The position numbers and the translations under genes are program-made. This document shows, piece by piece, positions 1-11,149 of a stretch of 64,000 bases of DNA (position 1 is the first letter of the stretch; every line of letters starts with the position of its first letter). Location of the stretch: assembly GCA_020881915.1 (NCBI GenBank), contig JAJFPB010000001.1:5580001-5644000 (forward strand), in the 5' to 3' direction. Below the pieces are notes generated by a model that did not search any database, was not told the origin of the DNA, and saw nothing but the letters and a program-made list of their open reading frames with translations. The stretch is from Paramyrothecium sp. XJ0827 (taxonomy: Eukaryota; Ascomycota; Sordariomycetes; Hypocreales; Stachybotryaceae).

Positions 1-1916
1 CCACCTAGGTAGCTTTGGGGAAACTTTCGGGGAGAGCTGATCATCCTTCGAACTCACAGATTCCTTACCCGCAATGTGGTTCTGGGCCGTTGGTGGCGCT
101 GGTGCCGTTCTTGGCTGCATGTAAGTTTCGGTGTTGCTCTTCTGTTCCGTGGGAGCAGGCCTTTGAGGAGCTTGCCGGCCGCCAGCAGCTGGTGGCTCCT
201 CGATTTTAACCTGCTGCCTTGCCTTGCCATTTGCTGAAATAGGTGCATTAGTTTTCATAAACTCAAGGGAATTGCGTAGGGTGAGCGAGGAGGCTTACCA
301 GGGGACGATGCAGAAGAGGGCAGCTCCTTTCGGGTCATCGCCTTTAAGTTGTCGGCGCGTCCAGGTGCCTTGGGTAGCAGATCAAGCGATGGCCGCACCT
401 CATCATCTCGAAGATGTCTCGAGTCTTCTGAGCCACGGGATGATGGCGCGCTTTCTTTGCCCTTCCGCTCAACCGACCCAGGGGTAGAGTTGCCATCTAA
501 CGCAGGGGTGGATAGCTGCGAGCCAGCACTGCTTGAGGCTGCTAGCTTCTTGGTATTAGGTGCATCTTGTAACTTGAACTCCTCCGATGTGGATTGAAGT
601 TTAGAGCCTGCAGTTGCCTGCTTTTCTGTTGACTTGGCCTGATCCCCTTGTGAAGATTTTGAGAACTTGCGAGTCGGTGCCTTGCCGTCAAAATCCGAGG
701 AGTATTGCCTGCCCCTTTCCTGGAAGGCAATGTGGTGAGCAGAGGAGACGGAGTCGTTCCGTTTATCCAACGTGTTGGACTTCGGGATTGAAAAATAGTC
801 CTTCTTCTTGGAGTCATTAACACCCTCTGCGCCAGACCGCGGAGTCGCAGTATGCCCTCCCGGGCTTGGATCCAACGCAACTGAGATGAAGTAGCTATCG
901 CCAGAATCGTTCGTGTTGCCATCTGGTGGTATCATGATGGTAGAGTTGCGATTTTTCCGATACGACGAGGCAGGCAAGCTCAGACCCTCGGATCGAGGAT
1001 CGGTCTGGCGTTCAGGCGAACGCGCCGGACCGGAGCTGGCGCGGGAGGAAGAATCGGTTGGTCGCTGGGTCGTACGGGGGCGTGGCGACAATTCCGTGGG
1101 GGTATCAGAATCGGGATCAACTCGATCATTGGAAAAGGCGCCATTTGGAATCACGTTAGGGGGTAACGCTGGGAGCGACTTCTCGGTGAGCATCGGAGAC
1201 AATTCTTTGTCTCGTGCTTTTGCTGCAGCGGCAGCTTTCGTCTTCTTCCTGCGTCTCGCCATTAGGGTTTCGTGACATGCCATACAGAAGATGCCCTGCG
1301 ACGTCCTGGCATAACGGAGGTTTTCGATTTTGCGTTTGCAGTTTCGGCATCGAAAGCAGGTTGCGCAAAAAGCCTGCTCCCCGGTAAGAATAGCTAGATC
1401 CTCAATCTTATTGTTGCAGGCACTGCAACTATATGTGCAGTTGTTGCAGATAAGCGATCCGTCGCCGAGTAGAAGTAGGTTCGCATCGGAGTCGAGAAGA
1501 GTGCCGCAGGTGTTGCAGCGGAAGCAGTCGAGGTGCCATCGGTTGCCAGCTGTCGCACGCCATGTCAGTCGATGAACAGAGTCAAGATTCGCTCAGGGTC
1601 AAATGGTATATGCCGCCGTATTCAGGCGGAGGCCGTCAGCTGTCATACTAGACTATCCGCAACCCGTACAAGTACACGGTGATGGTGCATGAGAGCAACA
1701 ATGAATGTTGGCCAATTATGAGAACTTACCAAGTTCGAAAGCCTTTCCTTCTTCCAAGATCTATAATCAAAATGGGATCAGCAGCCGTATAGAAGGGATG
1801 GAGCGACGTCCAACATTGGGGAGGGGGGGATCCCGAACCTCTCCACACCCTTTGCAGGGAAAGACATCGTCGTTGTCCATAGGAGTTTCGAGGTACTCGT
1901 CCACCATGGCAGCCAT
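1..1916 (-). CDS. LIM-domain Rho GTPase-activating protein, N-terminal part (3' end outside window)
   Basis: Proposed exons on the minus strand: 1916-1839, 1760-1730, 1549-299 and 233-1, giving the first 531 residues. Translation shows two zinc-finger LIM modules in the first 130 residues, with motifs such as CKGCGE, HLDCFRCNTCG, CSACNNKIEDLA and CRNCKRKIENL. The second module ends in CMACHETLMARRRKK, a hallmark of fungal LIM-RhoGAPs. A long Ser/Pro-rich linker follows. In the known family a C-terminal RhoGAP domain inactivates Rho-type GTPases controlling polarity and wall synthesis; that domain lies beyond base 1, so the GAP call is by homology of the LIM part. The first ATG (1916) is followed nine bases later by a second. 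The fourth exon is open to the edge, though a GTAAGG near base 68 could be a further donor. Confidence 0.82.
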
Positions 1917-4900
1917 GGTGAACTATGTTATTGCAGGCAATGACGCCTGGAACGATCGGGATGCGGATTTACTTTCGTCAACTGCCAGAGCAGAAGCGTG
2001 CGGTGACAACAGGCGATCGTGCGTACGTATCGAGAAGGAAGGGTGGTGCTAACCCCCCCGCGCGTTGGTGGATTGGACGCAGCCTACGATGCGGTCGGCG
2101 CAGTCATTGAGAGGCGAAGCGCAACCCGGTGGTCCCACTCGGTCGAAGTCTGGCGATAAGCGATGGTCGGAAGGGAAGCAGTGAAGTGGCCGACGCCGTG
2201 GAATAGCTTTTAGGTCGTTGTCAGCAGCCTCCTCCCTCAGGCCCGTGGCGGGAGTCTGCAGCGGGTTTCTGGTTTGAAGGGGGCTTGCGTGTGCCACACG
2301 GACCCGGCCTGAACAGCGAGCTTCAACGAGGGGCAGAATCCTCAAAGGAGAAGACGAGCAATTGCCTGGGACATGCGGAGGAGCAGGAATGCGAGTGACC
2401 CGTGAGAAGTCGTCTCGTCGAACCAGAAATTCACAGAATGCAGGTTGGGGTTGAGGCAAAAGGTCGGGGGTTGTGGGATGCGGTACGGACGCCGGCAATG
2501 GGACACTTGCTTGACCTTCGATCAGACAGGCAAAGGAGCAACGAGCCTCGACTTACCGTACCTTACCTTGCCTTGAGTTGTCGAGGTACCTCAATTAGAC
2601 ACGGCAGAGCTTCAGGGCGTCAGTACCTGCTCCGCTCCAACGCGCGCTACCTTGAGGTGTGTACCGAGCACTTCCACCCAGCGTCGCCCACGGCACAGTT
2701 TCGTCGGCTGCGCAGGGTTTCTCCGTGCCAAGTGCCGTCTGGACTGCGGGTAATTGGGTGATCTTGAGTACCTTGGACACCGTACCACATACCTTGCGGT
2801 ACTTGGACGTGGACCAAGCTTTGAGTCCACTAGGTAGGCATAGGGCATTCCAATAAGGGTACCTTGCTGCTTCCTGCTCCGTTGCACCACGAAAGAGTCC
2901 CCTGCATGCCTGGCGGCATTCTTTACGAGGTGCCTGTAATGAAAATACCAAGATAACTTACTGTCTAATTGACCAAGCTGTCGATGCCATACATTGATTA
3001 CCTTGTTAATACAGGTAAGGTAATTGGGGGCAGCGAGGCTTTGATAAGAGAAGTCCAATGCAATTGTAAGAGTCCGAGCCCAAGTTCAAATGGTATAATG
3101 CACGACAAGGTACCTAGTAGGTAAAGCACCTAGGTTACCTACCTACGTTAGCTACCTGCCTTACACTTCTTTACAGGGAGCTCTTTCTGTATCTTACCTC
3201 AGGTATCTTTCCAACCCTAACTTTTCTCACCTCGCCGTGCCGTCGTCCCATGCCGCAAACTTACCCTTGTGTCACTCTGCACCGTTTTGCCGTTTCTTGT
3301 TGTTTCTTGTCGCTCTGGCAAGAATCTCCCGATTTCCCACTAGCGAGTCGCCATTTGTGCTCCATCTTGACGCTAATCCAGCGCTGGTCTCCAAATGATT
3401 GCGCCTGGGATGCTTCTTCCCTCTAGTGCATGCTGATCCCCTCGCTTGCGTCGTCGCGCCCACCAAGCGTCGCCACCATTTTCGTCTAATTTCCTCGTGT
3501 CCCCAATCTTACAGAGGACAAGCGTGGAATTTTGACCATAGAAGCCACCCGTCAAATCTCGCAATGGGACCGTCCACGCCTGGTTTCCTCGTCTAGTTAC
3601 ACGTGTGCTGTGCCTGGTGGTAGGGCTAAACGGGGCCAGTCCAGCTGCAGAACGCTGAAACAGGAATCTCGAAGTAAAGGTAACCTTGCTTCAGGGGGTC
3701 GACTTTGGGAAAAGGATCTGTCACTAATAATGTCTCCATCCCAACCACTGCCAGGGGGGGCAGGGGAACTGAGGATTGGACTCGACAGCGGAGGCAAGCA
3801 ACAAAGCAAACAAGCAGGTGGCGAGTCTACAATGCAAATCCTCAATCGACTCTCTCAACATCCCCTTGTCTTCCAAGATGAGAAAGACACGGGTCCGTAC
3901 AGGGTCCGAAAACCCCGTTCATGATTTCCAGACCAGGCAAGACTAGTAATTAGTGGGCTCGCGGAAAGCCGTACCCACTGCTAATCGACGTTGACTTCGG
4001 GGCAATATCCGGACCGTTCACCAAGGCGGGTGCGCTGGAATGAGACTGGATTCAGGGACGTTTCAACATTGCAGAAAGGGGAAAGGCGCACACGCAGAAG
4101 CGCCGCCAAGGTAAGGGTAAGGAAGCCTGTGCCTGAGCCTAGGCCTGAACCTGACCCTGGCTTCGTTGTCCTTGCCAGGCACGAACGGCAGTCTTGTTCA
4201 TAACTTGGCAATGTCCTCGCATCGGGAACCTGAAGAAGCGGTGACCTGACTTGGGCTGGGATATCCTTCAGAGACGTTTGTAGACACTCCGCAGCTGTGT
4301 CGCCCCTTCATTTGGAGCGGACTCTGTTTGTGCTGTTTTCAGCCTACAAGGGTAGCACGCATGAACAAGATGCAAAAACAACCCCGCCACCTGAGGAAGT
4401 TCAAAACAGGTCGGTCTCGGTTTCGCGCCCTGGAAGCCACGGGAGACGCTTTTAACAGCTGTCATGCCGGCCCCTCTGATGACAGCGCATGAGATGGGCC
4501 GTGGTCGTTCGGTGGAGTCAAGTCCTTGTTTGAGAGGAAAGCCTTACTCCCCGCAGGGCAACGGTGATGTGGTTCAGCTGCGTTTCGATCGATCCACCGG
4601 GTTGCATCGATCAGGCCATCTTTGTGTAGATCAGTAAGACGGATTGTTGGGCCCAGGCAATGGCGCGCGAAGAAGCAGAGATCACAAAGCTTCTTCCTCG
4701 AACGTTATTTGCAATTTAGTTGTGTGGAGGAAAACACACAATTAGGTTAACACCAGAGTTGAGAACGTTTGTAATAATTTCTTCTCCTCCCAGCGTCTTG
4801 TAATATTTCATAGTACAGGTTCTCATCTACCGTACTGTCCGCTTGGGGTTTTCTAATTCTGTAGGATCGCTTCCGGCGGCCTGGCATGGCAGGTTGTTCA

Positions 4901-5984
4901 GAGGATCTCCGTTCCATCTTGCAACCCGATCCTTCAATCCCAGCCGACTGGGTGGTTTACACACTTGAGCCAACAAGAGTAGTTGAAACAGTCGATCGGT
5001 CACCCCGGTCCGCTTTAGAGCGACACGTCGTGTGTCCGTGGTCGTCTGAGATGAGATTGAATCTTTCATGCAGGGGATTCCATCCTGAACTGAAAGGTGT
5101 ATCGGTATGGTGCTATCCTGGACAATAGATGATGCCAGCCAAGTACGACAGGATGCCCGGCGCTGCTTCGATTGCAACATTCGATTACGGAGACCTTGCT
5201 CCACAGACGACGTGGTGCGAAGACAATCGTCTGTTGTCGATTAAGGTGGGACCTGGGACATCCCGGTCGACGTTTCATCATGGCCGTTTCGTATTAACGA
5301 CGTACTTCATGCCCATGTCAAACCCCAGGGCCAACAAGATTTAGCTTTGGCACCAGAAACATCCACTCAGTTTCCCGTTTTCTACAAATTATCCTGAAAA
5401 TCAAGGAAATGAGAATAAATTGACGAGATTTGCACCTGTTTGGCCGTGCAAGCCTCTTGCTGACGAGTCCAATGGGTTTAAATGCTTTCATGTTTTGGCC
5501 TGAACAAGCCGAACCAAGCTACTGGTGAGATTCGACATGTTGAAGTCACATGACGATTACGGATGGTAGGTCTCTATAGAAGTTGACCTCGGGCTAAATG
5601 CATCCCGAGTATATTGTAGCGATATTCGAGCGAGAATGGCGGTGTAAGGAAGCCCAGGTTATTAGTCGAGGGACATGAGTATCCGTATGCTCCCTCATCA
5701 TCGGAGGAAACCGCTCCCTCCTGCAGTGCACTTCGATGGTCGGTAAGTGTCATCGTTGGTTCGATTTGAATCTGCCGCTTATTACTTTAGCTGCAAAAAC
5801 CATTGCTTTCGAACAGTCGTCTTGTGACTCGGCACAGCAATGTCTTTGGAGAAAACGTGTTTTGCATGAACGTGCTGCAATGGGATTGACTCCTAGCCCA
5901 GATGTCGACACAAGACCGAAAATGCAGCCCGGCCAAGCTGGGTATCGCTAAATATACTTGCTCCAAGCCTACAATTGTGCCCTT
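1917..5984. other. Intergenic region, 4.1 kb, no gene recognised
   Basis: Open frames here are short, mostly start at non-ATG codons, overlap on both strands and resemble no protein I know. The RhoGAP promoter lies at the left end. A dense TACCT/AGGTA cluster sits at about 3107-3163. A loose hexamer-like run of CCTGAG/CCTGAA/CCTGAC units lies at about 4126-4162. No tRNA-like B box was seen. A non-coding RNA cannot be excluded. Confidence 0.6.
3107..3163. repeat. TACCT/AGGTA microrepeat cluster
   Basis: Repeated TACCT and AGGTA pentamers in both orientations, including the palindrome ACCTAGGT. The same motif recurs in several other intergenic stretches of the window and is absent from the coding exons I read. 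Function unknown. Confidence 0.7.
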
Positions 5985-6701
5985 CTAGTTATCCTGCGCC
6001 ACGATTTTTTTTACCTTGTCAAGTAAGAGGTTGCCCTCTCTACCCAACTTCTTCTTTCCGTTCTTGTCTCGGGTCTTGGCCATTGCCTTCTTGAACCTCT
6101 CGCGCTCTGCGAGCTTCTGCTCTCTCTCCTCTCTTCGGCGCTGGAACTCTTTCCTCTTGGCCTCGACTTCTAGCCGCTGCTCCTCGGCCTTCTTCAATTG
6201 CTTGTCGTAGTATCCTGGACGTCGTGTCCTCCGACGATGGCCGTCGCTCTGGGGCTCACCGTCAGGGGTCCCGGTAACCGAAACTTGCGCCTTATCCTCG
6301 TCTTTCAACATGAGTTTCCTGGTTGGATGCAATTTCTCTTCAGGTTCCTCGCTGCCAGGTGTTTCGTCCACGGCCGGTTCGCCGGACTGTTCTACCTGCA
6401 CAGCATTTTCAGGTGCTTGTTCCTCTCGCGCCTTGATCTTGGCATAAGCCTTCTTGACTTTGGCCTTGTGAATGAGCTCCTTCTTAATCTTTGTAACTGT
6501 GTATGTGAGTCAGTACCAACACTTCGAGGGAGGATCTACTATTGCTCTGTGAAGAGCAAGTGAAGGGGTGTGCCGTGAAAACACACCTTTGCGGCGCCAG
6601 GGTCCATCTGGCAAATTTTCAGGGCCAACTCTAAAGCCGTGCCGAGGCCGCTTCGTCTCAAGGCCAGCCTCGGAGGTCTCTGCGGGTCGTTTAGAAGACA
6701 T
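5985..6701 (-). CDS. FYV7: rRNA-processing protein FYV7
   Basis: Two exons, 6701-6587 and 6496-5985, split by a 90-nt intron (donor GTGTGT, branch CTGAC, acceptor ACAG), giving 208 residues. The N-terminus has the family signature KRPRHGFRVGPENLPDG-WRRK. After splicing it continues VTKIKKELIHKAKVKKAYAKIK, in which the lysine-rich stretch is typical of filamentous-fungal FYV7. The C-terminal half is a highly charged Arg/Lys/Glu helix (residues about 125-205) of the Fyv7/TAP26 type. In yeast Fyv7 is a nucleolar factor needed for early cleavages of the 35S pre-rRNA in small-subunit maturation. The gene stands alone between long non-coding stretches. Confidence 0.88.
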
Positions 6702-8114
6702 GATGACGGTGAGAGACGGCCTGCCTGCAGCGGCTGATGTGACCTTGTCCGTAGAGTCGAGCTGATGCGATTTTCTTGCTCCAAGGTCAGGACTGCACGC
6801 AAGATTGGGACAAGGTGAGCAAAGGCTCTTCGGTGTGGGTCTCGAAGGCTTCTATGTACCGGTACCCAACTTCATGCAGCACTACCAACCTGGAAGCTGA
6901 GATACGTGAATGACTTAGTACGGCAGCAGGTACAGCAGGTGCCAAAGATAAGGTACCTACTTAAGGTAGCTAATACACTTGCCGGGCAACTACTAATGTA
7001 AAGTAGGTATTTGTTACTGTTCCGCAATTGGCCATGGGTGCGTCACTCAAATTCCGAGATGCATTCAGCGAGTGGCGTGGAAAAGTAAGAATGAAAATTT
7101 TCTCCAACCGCTTTCGAATCTGGGGAAGATTGTATCCCCATAATGGCATCTGGACCTGTATGTGAATGCGAGGCCTGTCATTGAAGTGTTGGCTGCGAAA
7201 GAAATCGCTTACAGAAAAGTACCAGGGGGGCCAGTGACCGTCTTTGACACTTCCCGCCACGGTGTGACAAGGCTTAGGTGTGTACTTGTACTTCGACCAA
7301 TGCCACGTGAGGCTGGTACAACAAAGGGCCCTCATTGTCTTGTACTAAGGCGCCTTACTTTACCTTCTCTTGGGGAGGGAAAGGCGGCACACAGGCTGAG
7401 GCCAGATGTCCTTGCAAAGCGATTGCCCGCAACAAAATTGCATTGTACCGAAACTGCAATGCAGTATCCATACTCTGAAGTACGGAGCACCCAAGCCGAC
7501 GTCTGCGAAGAGGGTGAGGTCGCATCCAAGGGCTTGGCTGAGAAAGCCATTAGAGCGGCAAGGAGTGGAGCTTCCCTTCTCCAGGGGACTTGGGCCGCTG
7601 GGTCCCCTGTGGAGACGGTGCAGCAGCACATGACGCATCCGCATCTCGACCGAAGAGTTAATCGCTACCTCACCTGGCCTTCAGACCTCGACCAACCGTC
7701 CTGTACCTTCTGACCACACCTTATCGTTACTTTACCTTACCTGAGCTGGCCCTCAATTACTAAGTGAACCACCACCGCCCACGGCCAAAACTCTGCTCAG
7801 TTCTCGTCCTCCCCCTCGTCCTATTCGTAAACAATACTCAATCGTCCGTTGTTGCAGGTCTTCTCCCTTCCCCCACGGCCCGAGGTCTGAGATTCGACGT
7901 GAGACATGGCTGTCCGCTGATCTACGGGTGAATGACGTCCTGAGCGTTCGTACCGTATCCTTCCGACGGCTCGCTTCAAGCCTCCTTTTTCTTCTTATTC
8001 TTCCATCCATACATAGCCGGCTCTTCTATTTACTCTGTTGATGCTACGCCCAGCCGTCCGTGGCTAGTTCCCCGACCAGAACTGCAGTCCGACTGTGGTT
8101 CTGGCCGCTCAATC
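6702..8114. other. Intergenic region between FYV7 and the Atos-family gene
   Basis: Divergent promoters of two genes. Short AGGTA/TACCT units occur at about 6949-6971 and 7722-7741. The stretch 7750-8110 is rich in pyrimidine runs, as is usual for a fungal 5' leader. A 183-codon open frame at 7162-7713 starts with GTG, is overlapped by equally open antisense frames and shows no family resemblance, so it is not called a gene. Confidence 0.6.
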
Positions 8115-10523
8115 ATGCCCATCTTCCAATCCGACCTCGAGCACTCCCATCGCCTTTCTCACCCCCGGTCGTTTGACCAGGAGCCGATCGCAAGCGAGAG
8201 GCCGTCTTCCGTTAGATCTCGTCGACTCTCCGAGGAGAGTATTCGCACTGAGTTGTGCGAAGGACCCGTGCCCGATAGCCCAGAATCTCCGACCTTGTCA
8301 ACGCCCGCCGACCAAGACCATGGCCATACATCGGACCGAGCCGAGCTGATTCAAAGATTGAAGCGCGGGCAGAGTCCGACATGGATTCCGAGTCACCATG
8401 TGCGTAACCGTCCTCCGCCGAATGAGCAGGCCCCCCCCCAAGACCAGTTTCCCCAACCGCTTCTCTCGCCAAAGTCACCGCCAGAAGCTTCTGGTCTTCT
8501 ACCATCGGCACAGATTACTCCCGAAAAGAACGACCCTTTCTCTGTGGTTGATGAGCGGTTACGTCAGGGCCTGAATATTGAACGACCGAGATCCGCGCTT
8601 CATAGTGGAGATTTTACACATGATGAGTCCGTTGCGGAAGGGAGGCATGAGGAAGAGCATGGGCGGCAGGGCATTGCAGATCATCTGAACTCTGAGTCGA
8701 CCTGGGCCGCCACTTCACCGCCCAGGCACTACACGCCGTTCCGATTTGAGAGGGTCGCTCCTCGTACAAACGGCCCAGGGAGCTTTGGAGACATATCATC
8801 ACCTCTTTCATCGTCTTTGTCGTCCAGCTTCCTTTACCAGCTCCCAACAAGCCCTTTAGTTCAGTCTGAGAGTAACGAGGAACTAGACCTCTCGATGCCG
8901 ATTGACCATGTTGACGTCCCATCTGCCTCCACCGGGTCGAGGCGCCATACACTCACTTCCGTTGCCTCTTCTCCGTTTGCTTCGCCTTCAAGGCTTTCTC
9001 TTCCGGGGCGAGCGCCTTTGCATCGCCGTGAAGGATCGTTGCCATACCAGGCGCATCAGCCTCGCAGGTCACTAACAGGCACTCCAAACTTCGCTTTGCT
9101 CGGTACCTCTCCTCAGACCCCTGCGTACTTACGTTCGAGGCGCCAATCAATCAGCTCTGATTCCTCGCCCATACAGCATGCCTCTATGGTGGGATCATAC
9201 GAGGAAAGCATCTTGCGGGGTCGCATGTCCACTACGCCATCTAAACCTCTCGAGTTTCTAGCTCAAATCGGTGTACTGGGCAAAGGGAAATGTAAATCCA
9301 GTCTTCGGTGTCCTGCTCATGTGACCCTGCCTTTTCCCGCTGTCTACTACAGCTACAGTAATAACGGCCTGGGGCGGTCCCAGCTGGATGACGGTCCAAG
9401 CCCATACGTTGGCCAGATTGACTTGGAGAACGGTCTCCACAACAGCAACGAGGACTCGCGTACGAGAAGGAAGGCCCAGAGCCGATATGCCGACCGTCAA
9501 CAAGTCGACCAGGATCTCCGAGCATTCCTGCCAATCCAGGAGCAAGATGTCGACTTCCGCTCAGGGCCTCGTTCCAAACGACAGTCGGGCTCGCCTCGGA
9601 CTCCACGGGCCCCTCCGGGAGGAAGCTACAGAATACCTGAAAAAGGCCAGATTCAGATTGTCATCAAGAACCCTAATAAGACTGCAGTCAAACTCTTTCT
9701 GGTGCCGTACGATCTCGCTGGTATGGAGCCAGGCACGAAAACTTTCATTCGGCAACGCAGCTATTCCGCGGGTCCAATTATCGACAACGTTGCTGTTGTC
9801 GCACAGTTAAACCCTGCTGATCGTCCTATCTTGAGGTATCTCGTACATCTTCACATTTGCTGCCCATCAAAGGGTCGTTACTACCTTTACAAGAGCATAC
9901 GTATCGTCTTCGCCAACAGAGTTCCCGATGGGAAAGAAAAGCTGCGAAATGAAACAACATGGCCCGAGCCTCGCTTCTCGCCCTACAAACCGATAAGAGT
10001 TATGCATCCCCCGTTATCAAACTCCAATGGACCAGGGGCCATGCTGGCCGCCGAGAAAGCCATGCGAAGGAGAAGCTTAGGTGTCTCGGTAGGCTCATCG
10101 TCGCAGGCACTGGACCTTGTTGATGGGGTTTTCTCCTCAAGTCATGCAGACACGGAGCATGACATGAAATGTGGATCTTCGGACATGGGCGGAGGGAATA
10201 CGCTACCAATTGAGCCGGTGCCGTTTCGCCTACCTCGAGCACGATTCGATAGCGAAGCGAGCGACACAACCGATGCCACAGTCACAGACTCGATGTCCCC
10301 GGACTCCATACGAGCAAGTGGCTCGCCAAACACAGATTCCCGTCATAGTGTCTGGGATCCGACCCGCTATGAAAAACTAGCCAAGAATGAGTTTGGCTAC
10401 GGCGGTCATACTTCGAGTCCGCCCGGCAGCCGCGTTGCCAGTCACGGCGCTGAAGGTCTCCTGTCACAAAAACTTCGTTCCTTGGGTGTGAGGGCGCCTG
10501 CGCTGGATCCGCAGGAGGACTAG
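8115..10523 (+). CDS. Atos-family protein (DUF4210 plus 'chromosome segregation' domain)
   Basis: Single-exon gene of 802 residues starting at the first in-frame ATG after a pyrimidine-rich leader. The first 360 residues are Ser/Pro-rich and probably disordered. The conserved Atos-like domain lies at about 362-413, with EESILRGRMST, LAQIGVLGKGKCK and LRCPAH-TLPFPAVYYSY. The second conserved block lies at about 500-613 and includes YRIPEKGQIQIVIKNPN, KLFLVPYDL, PGTKTFIRQRSYS and LHICCPSKGRYYLYKSIRI. These two blocks define the eukaryotic FAM214/Atos family; animal members are transcription regulators, and the Pfam name of the second block refers to meiotic chromosome segregation in fission yeast. 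The exact role in this fungus is unknown. The C-terminal 190 residues are low-complexity. Confidence 0.88.
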   Translation: MPIFQSDLEHSHRLSHPRSFDQEPIASERPSSVRSRRLSEESIRTELCEGPVPDSPESPTLSTPADQDHGHTSDRAELIQRLKRGQSPTWIPSHHVRNRPPPNEQAPPQDQFPQPLLSPKSPPEASGLLPSAQITPEKNDPFSVVDERLRQGLNIERPRSALHSGDFTHDESVAEGRHEEEHGRQGIADHLNSESTWAATSPPRHYTPFRFERVAPRTNGPGSFGDISSPLSSSLSSSFLYQLPTSPLVQSESNEELDLSMPIDHVDVPSASTGSRRHTLTSVASSPFASPSRLSLPGRAPLHRREGSLPYQAHQPRRSLTGTPNFALLGTSPQTPAYLRSRRQSISSDSSPIQHASMVGSYEESILRGRMSTTPSKPLEFLAQIGVLGKGKCKSSLRCPAHVTLPFPAVYYSYSNNGLGRSQLDDGPSPYVGQIDLENGLHNSNEDSRTRRKAQSRYADRQQVDQDLRAFLPIQEQDVDFRSGPRSKRQSGSPRTPRAPPGGSYRIPEKGQIQIVIKNPNKTAVKLFLVPYDLAGMEPGTKTFIRQRSYSAGPIIDNVAVVAQLNPADRPILRYLVHLHICCPSKGRYYLYKSIRIVFANRVPDGKEKLRNETTWPEPRFSPYKPIRVMHPPLSNSNGPGAMLAAEKAMRRRSLGVSVGSSSQALDLVDGVFSSSHADTEHDMKCGSSDMGGGNTLPIEPVPFRLPRARFDSEASDTTDATVTDSMSPDSIRASGSPNTDSRHSVWDPTRYEKLAKNEFGYGGHTSSPPGSRVASHGAEGLLSQKLRSLGVRAPALDPQED

Positions 10524-11149
10524 AAAACCAAGTCGGCTGTATATTTTGCTACATCTGTAATATTTACAAACCTCGCTCTGGCAGTGGAAATCGTAGGCTG
10601 GTCTCGGCACTCGGTAACATATAGGAGCATGCAACAGAGCCTGTTCGTAAACGACTCTCTTCACGTAGTGACCTGCAAAGGGTGGGGAACAGTTCGTCAC
10701 GAACGAAGACTTACATACAAAATAGCTTAGCAGGACATTCGTGTGAACATAATAAAGGCTATATCTACTGGATCTAAGAGGACATTTTGCAGACCGTTTT
10801 ATCTGCCAATGCAAATATCTATACAAGTGGTCTAAACGTTATTGCTACATGCGACAAAATGTCGGTGATCGAAACCCCCTCCCAGTCTTTCAACTCCGCA
10901 TATGCTAGTAGACATTTTATACACTGTTCATACAGGAACAATCGGGACTATCCCGAACATAAAAGATTCTACCCCGACGTCGTATTTATCATGCGCTCTG
11001 GGGGTAGAAGTGGTTGTGGTATCATTGGCCGCCCTGGTTTCCGTCCCAGCCTGGGGCTCTCCCTCAGACTCAGGCGGGTTGGATACAGCGTTGGCCTTCG
11101 TCGCCCAAGGATGACGGCCATCCTAAATTAGTTTATCGTGCAAATCAGG
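10524..11149. other. 3' intergenic region between convergent genes
   Basis: The upstream gene ends at 10523 and the PPR gene on the other strand ends at 11150, so this is shared 3' untranslated and terminator DNA. It is AT-richer than the flanks. No gene is visible. Confidence 0.6.

Noticed and set aside
7162..7713. 183-codon plus-strand frame before the Atos-family gene
   Set aside because: It begins with GTG, antisense frames are equally open, and the translation resembles no family and has no coding-like composition.
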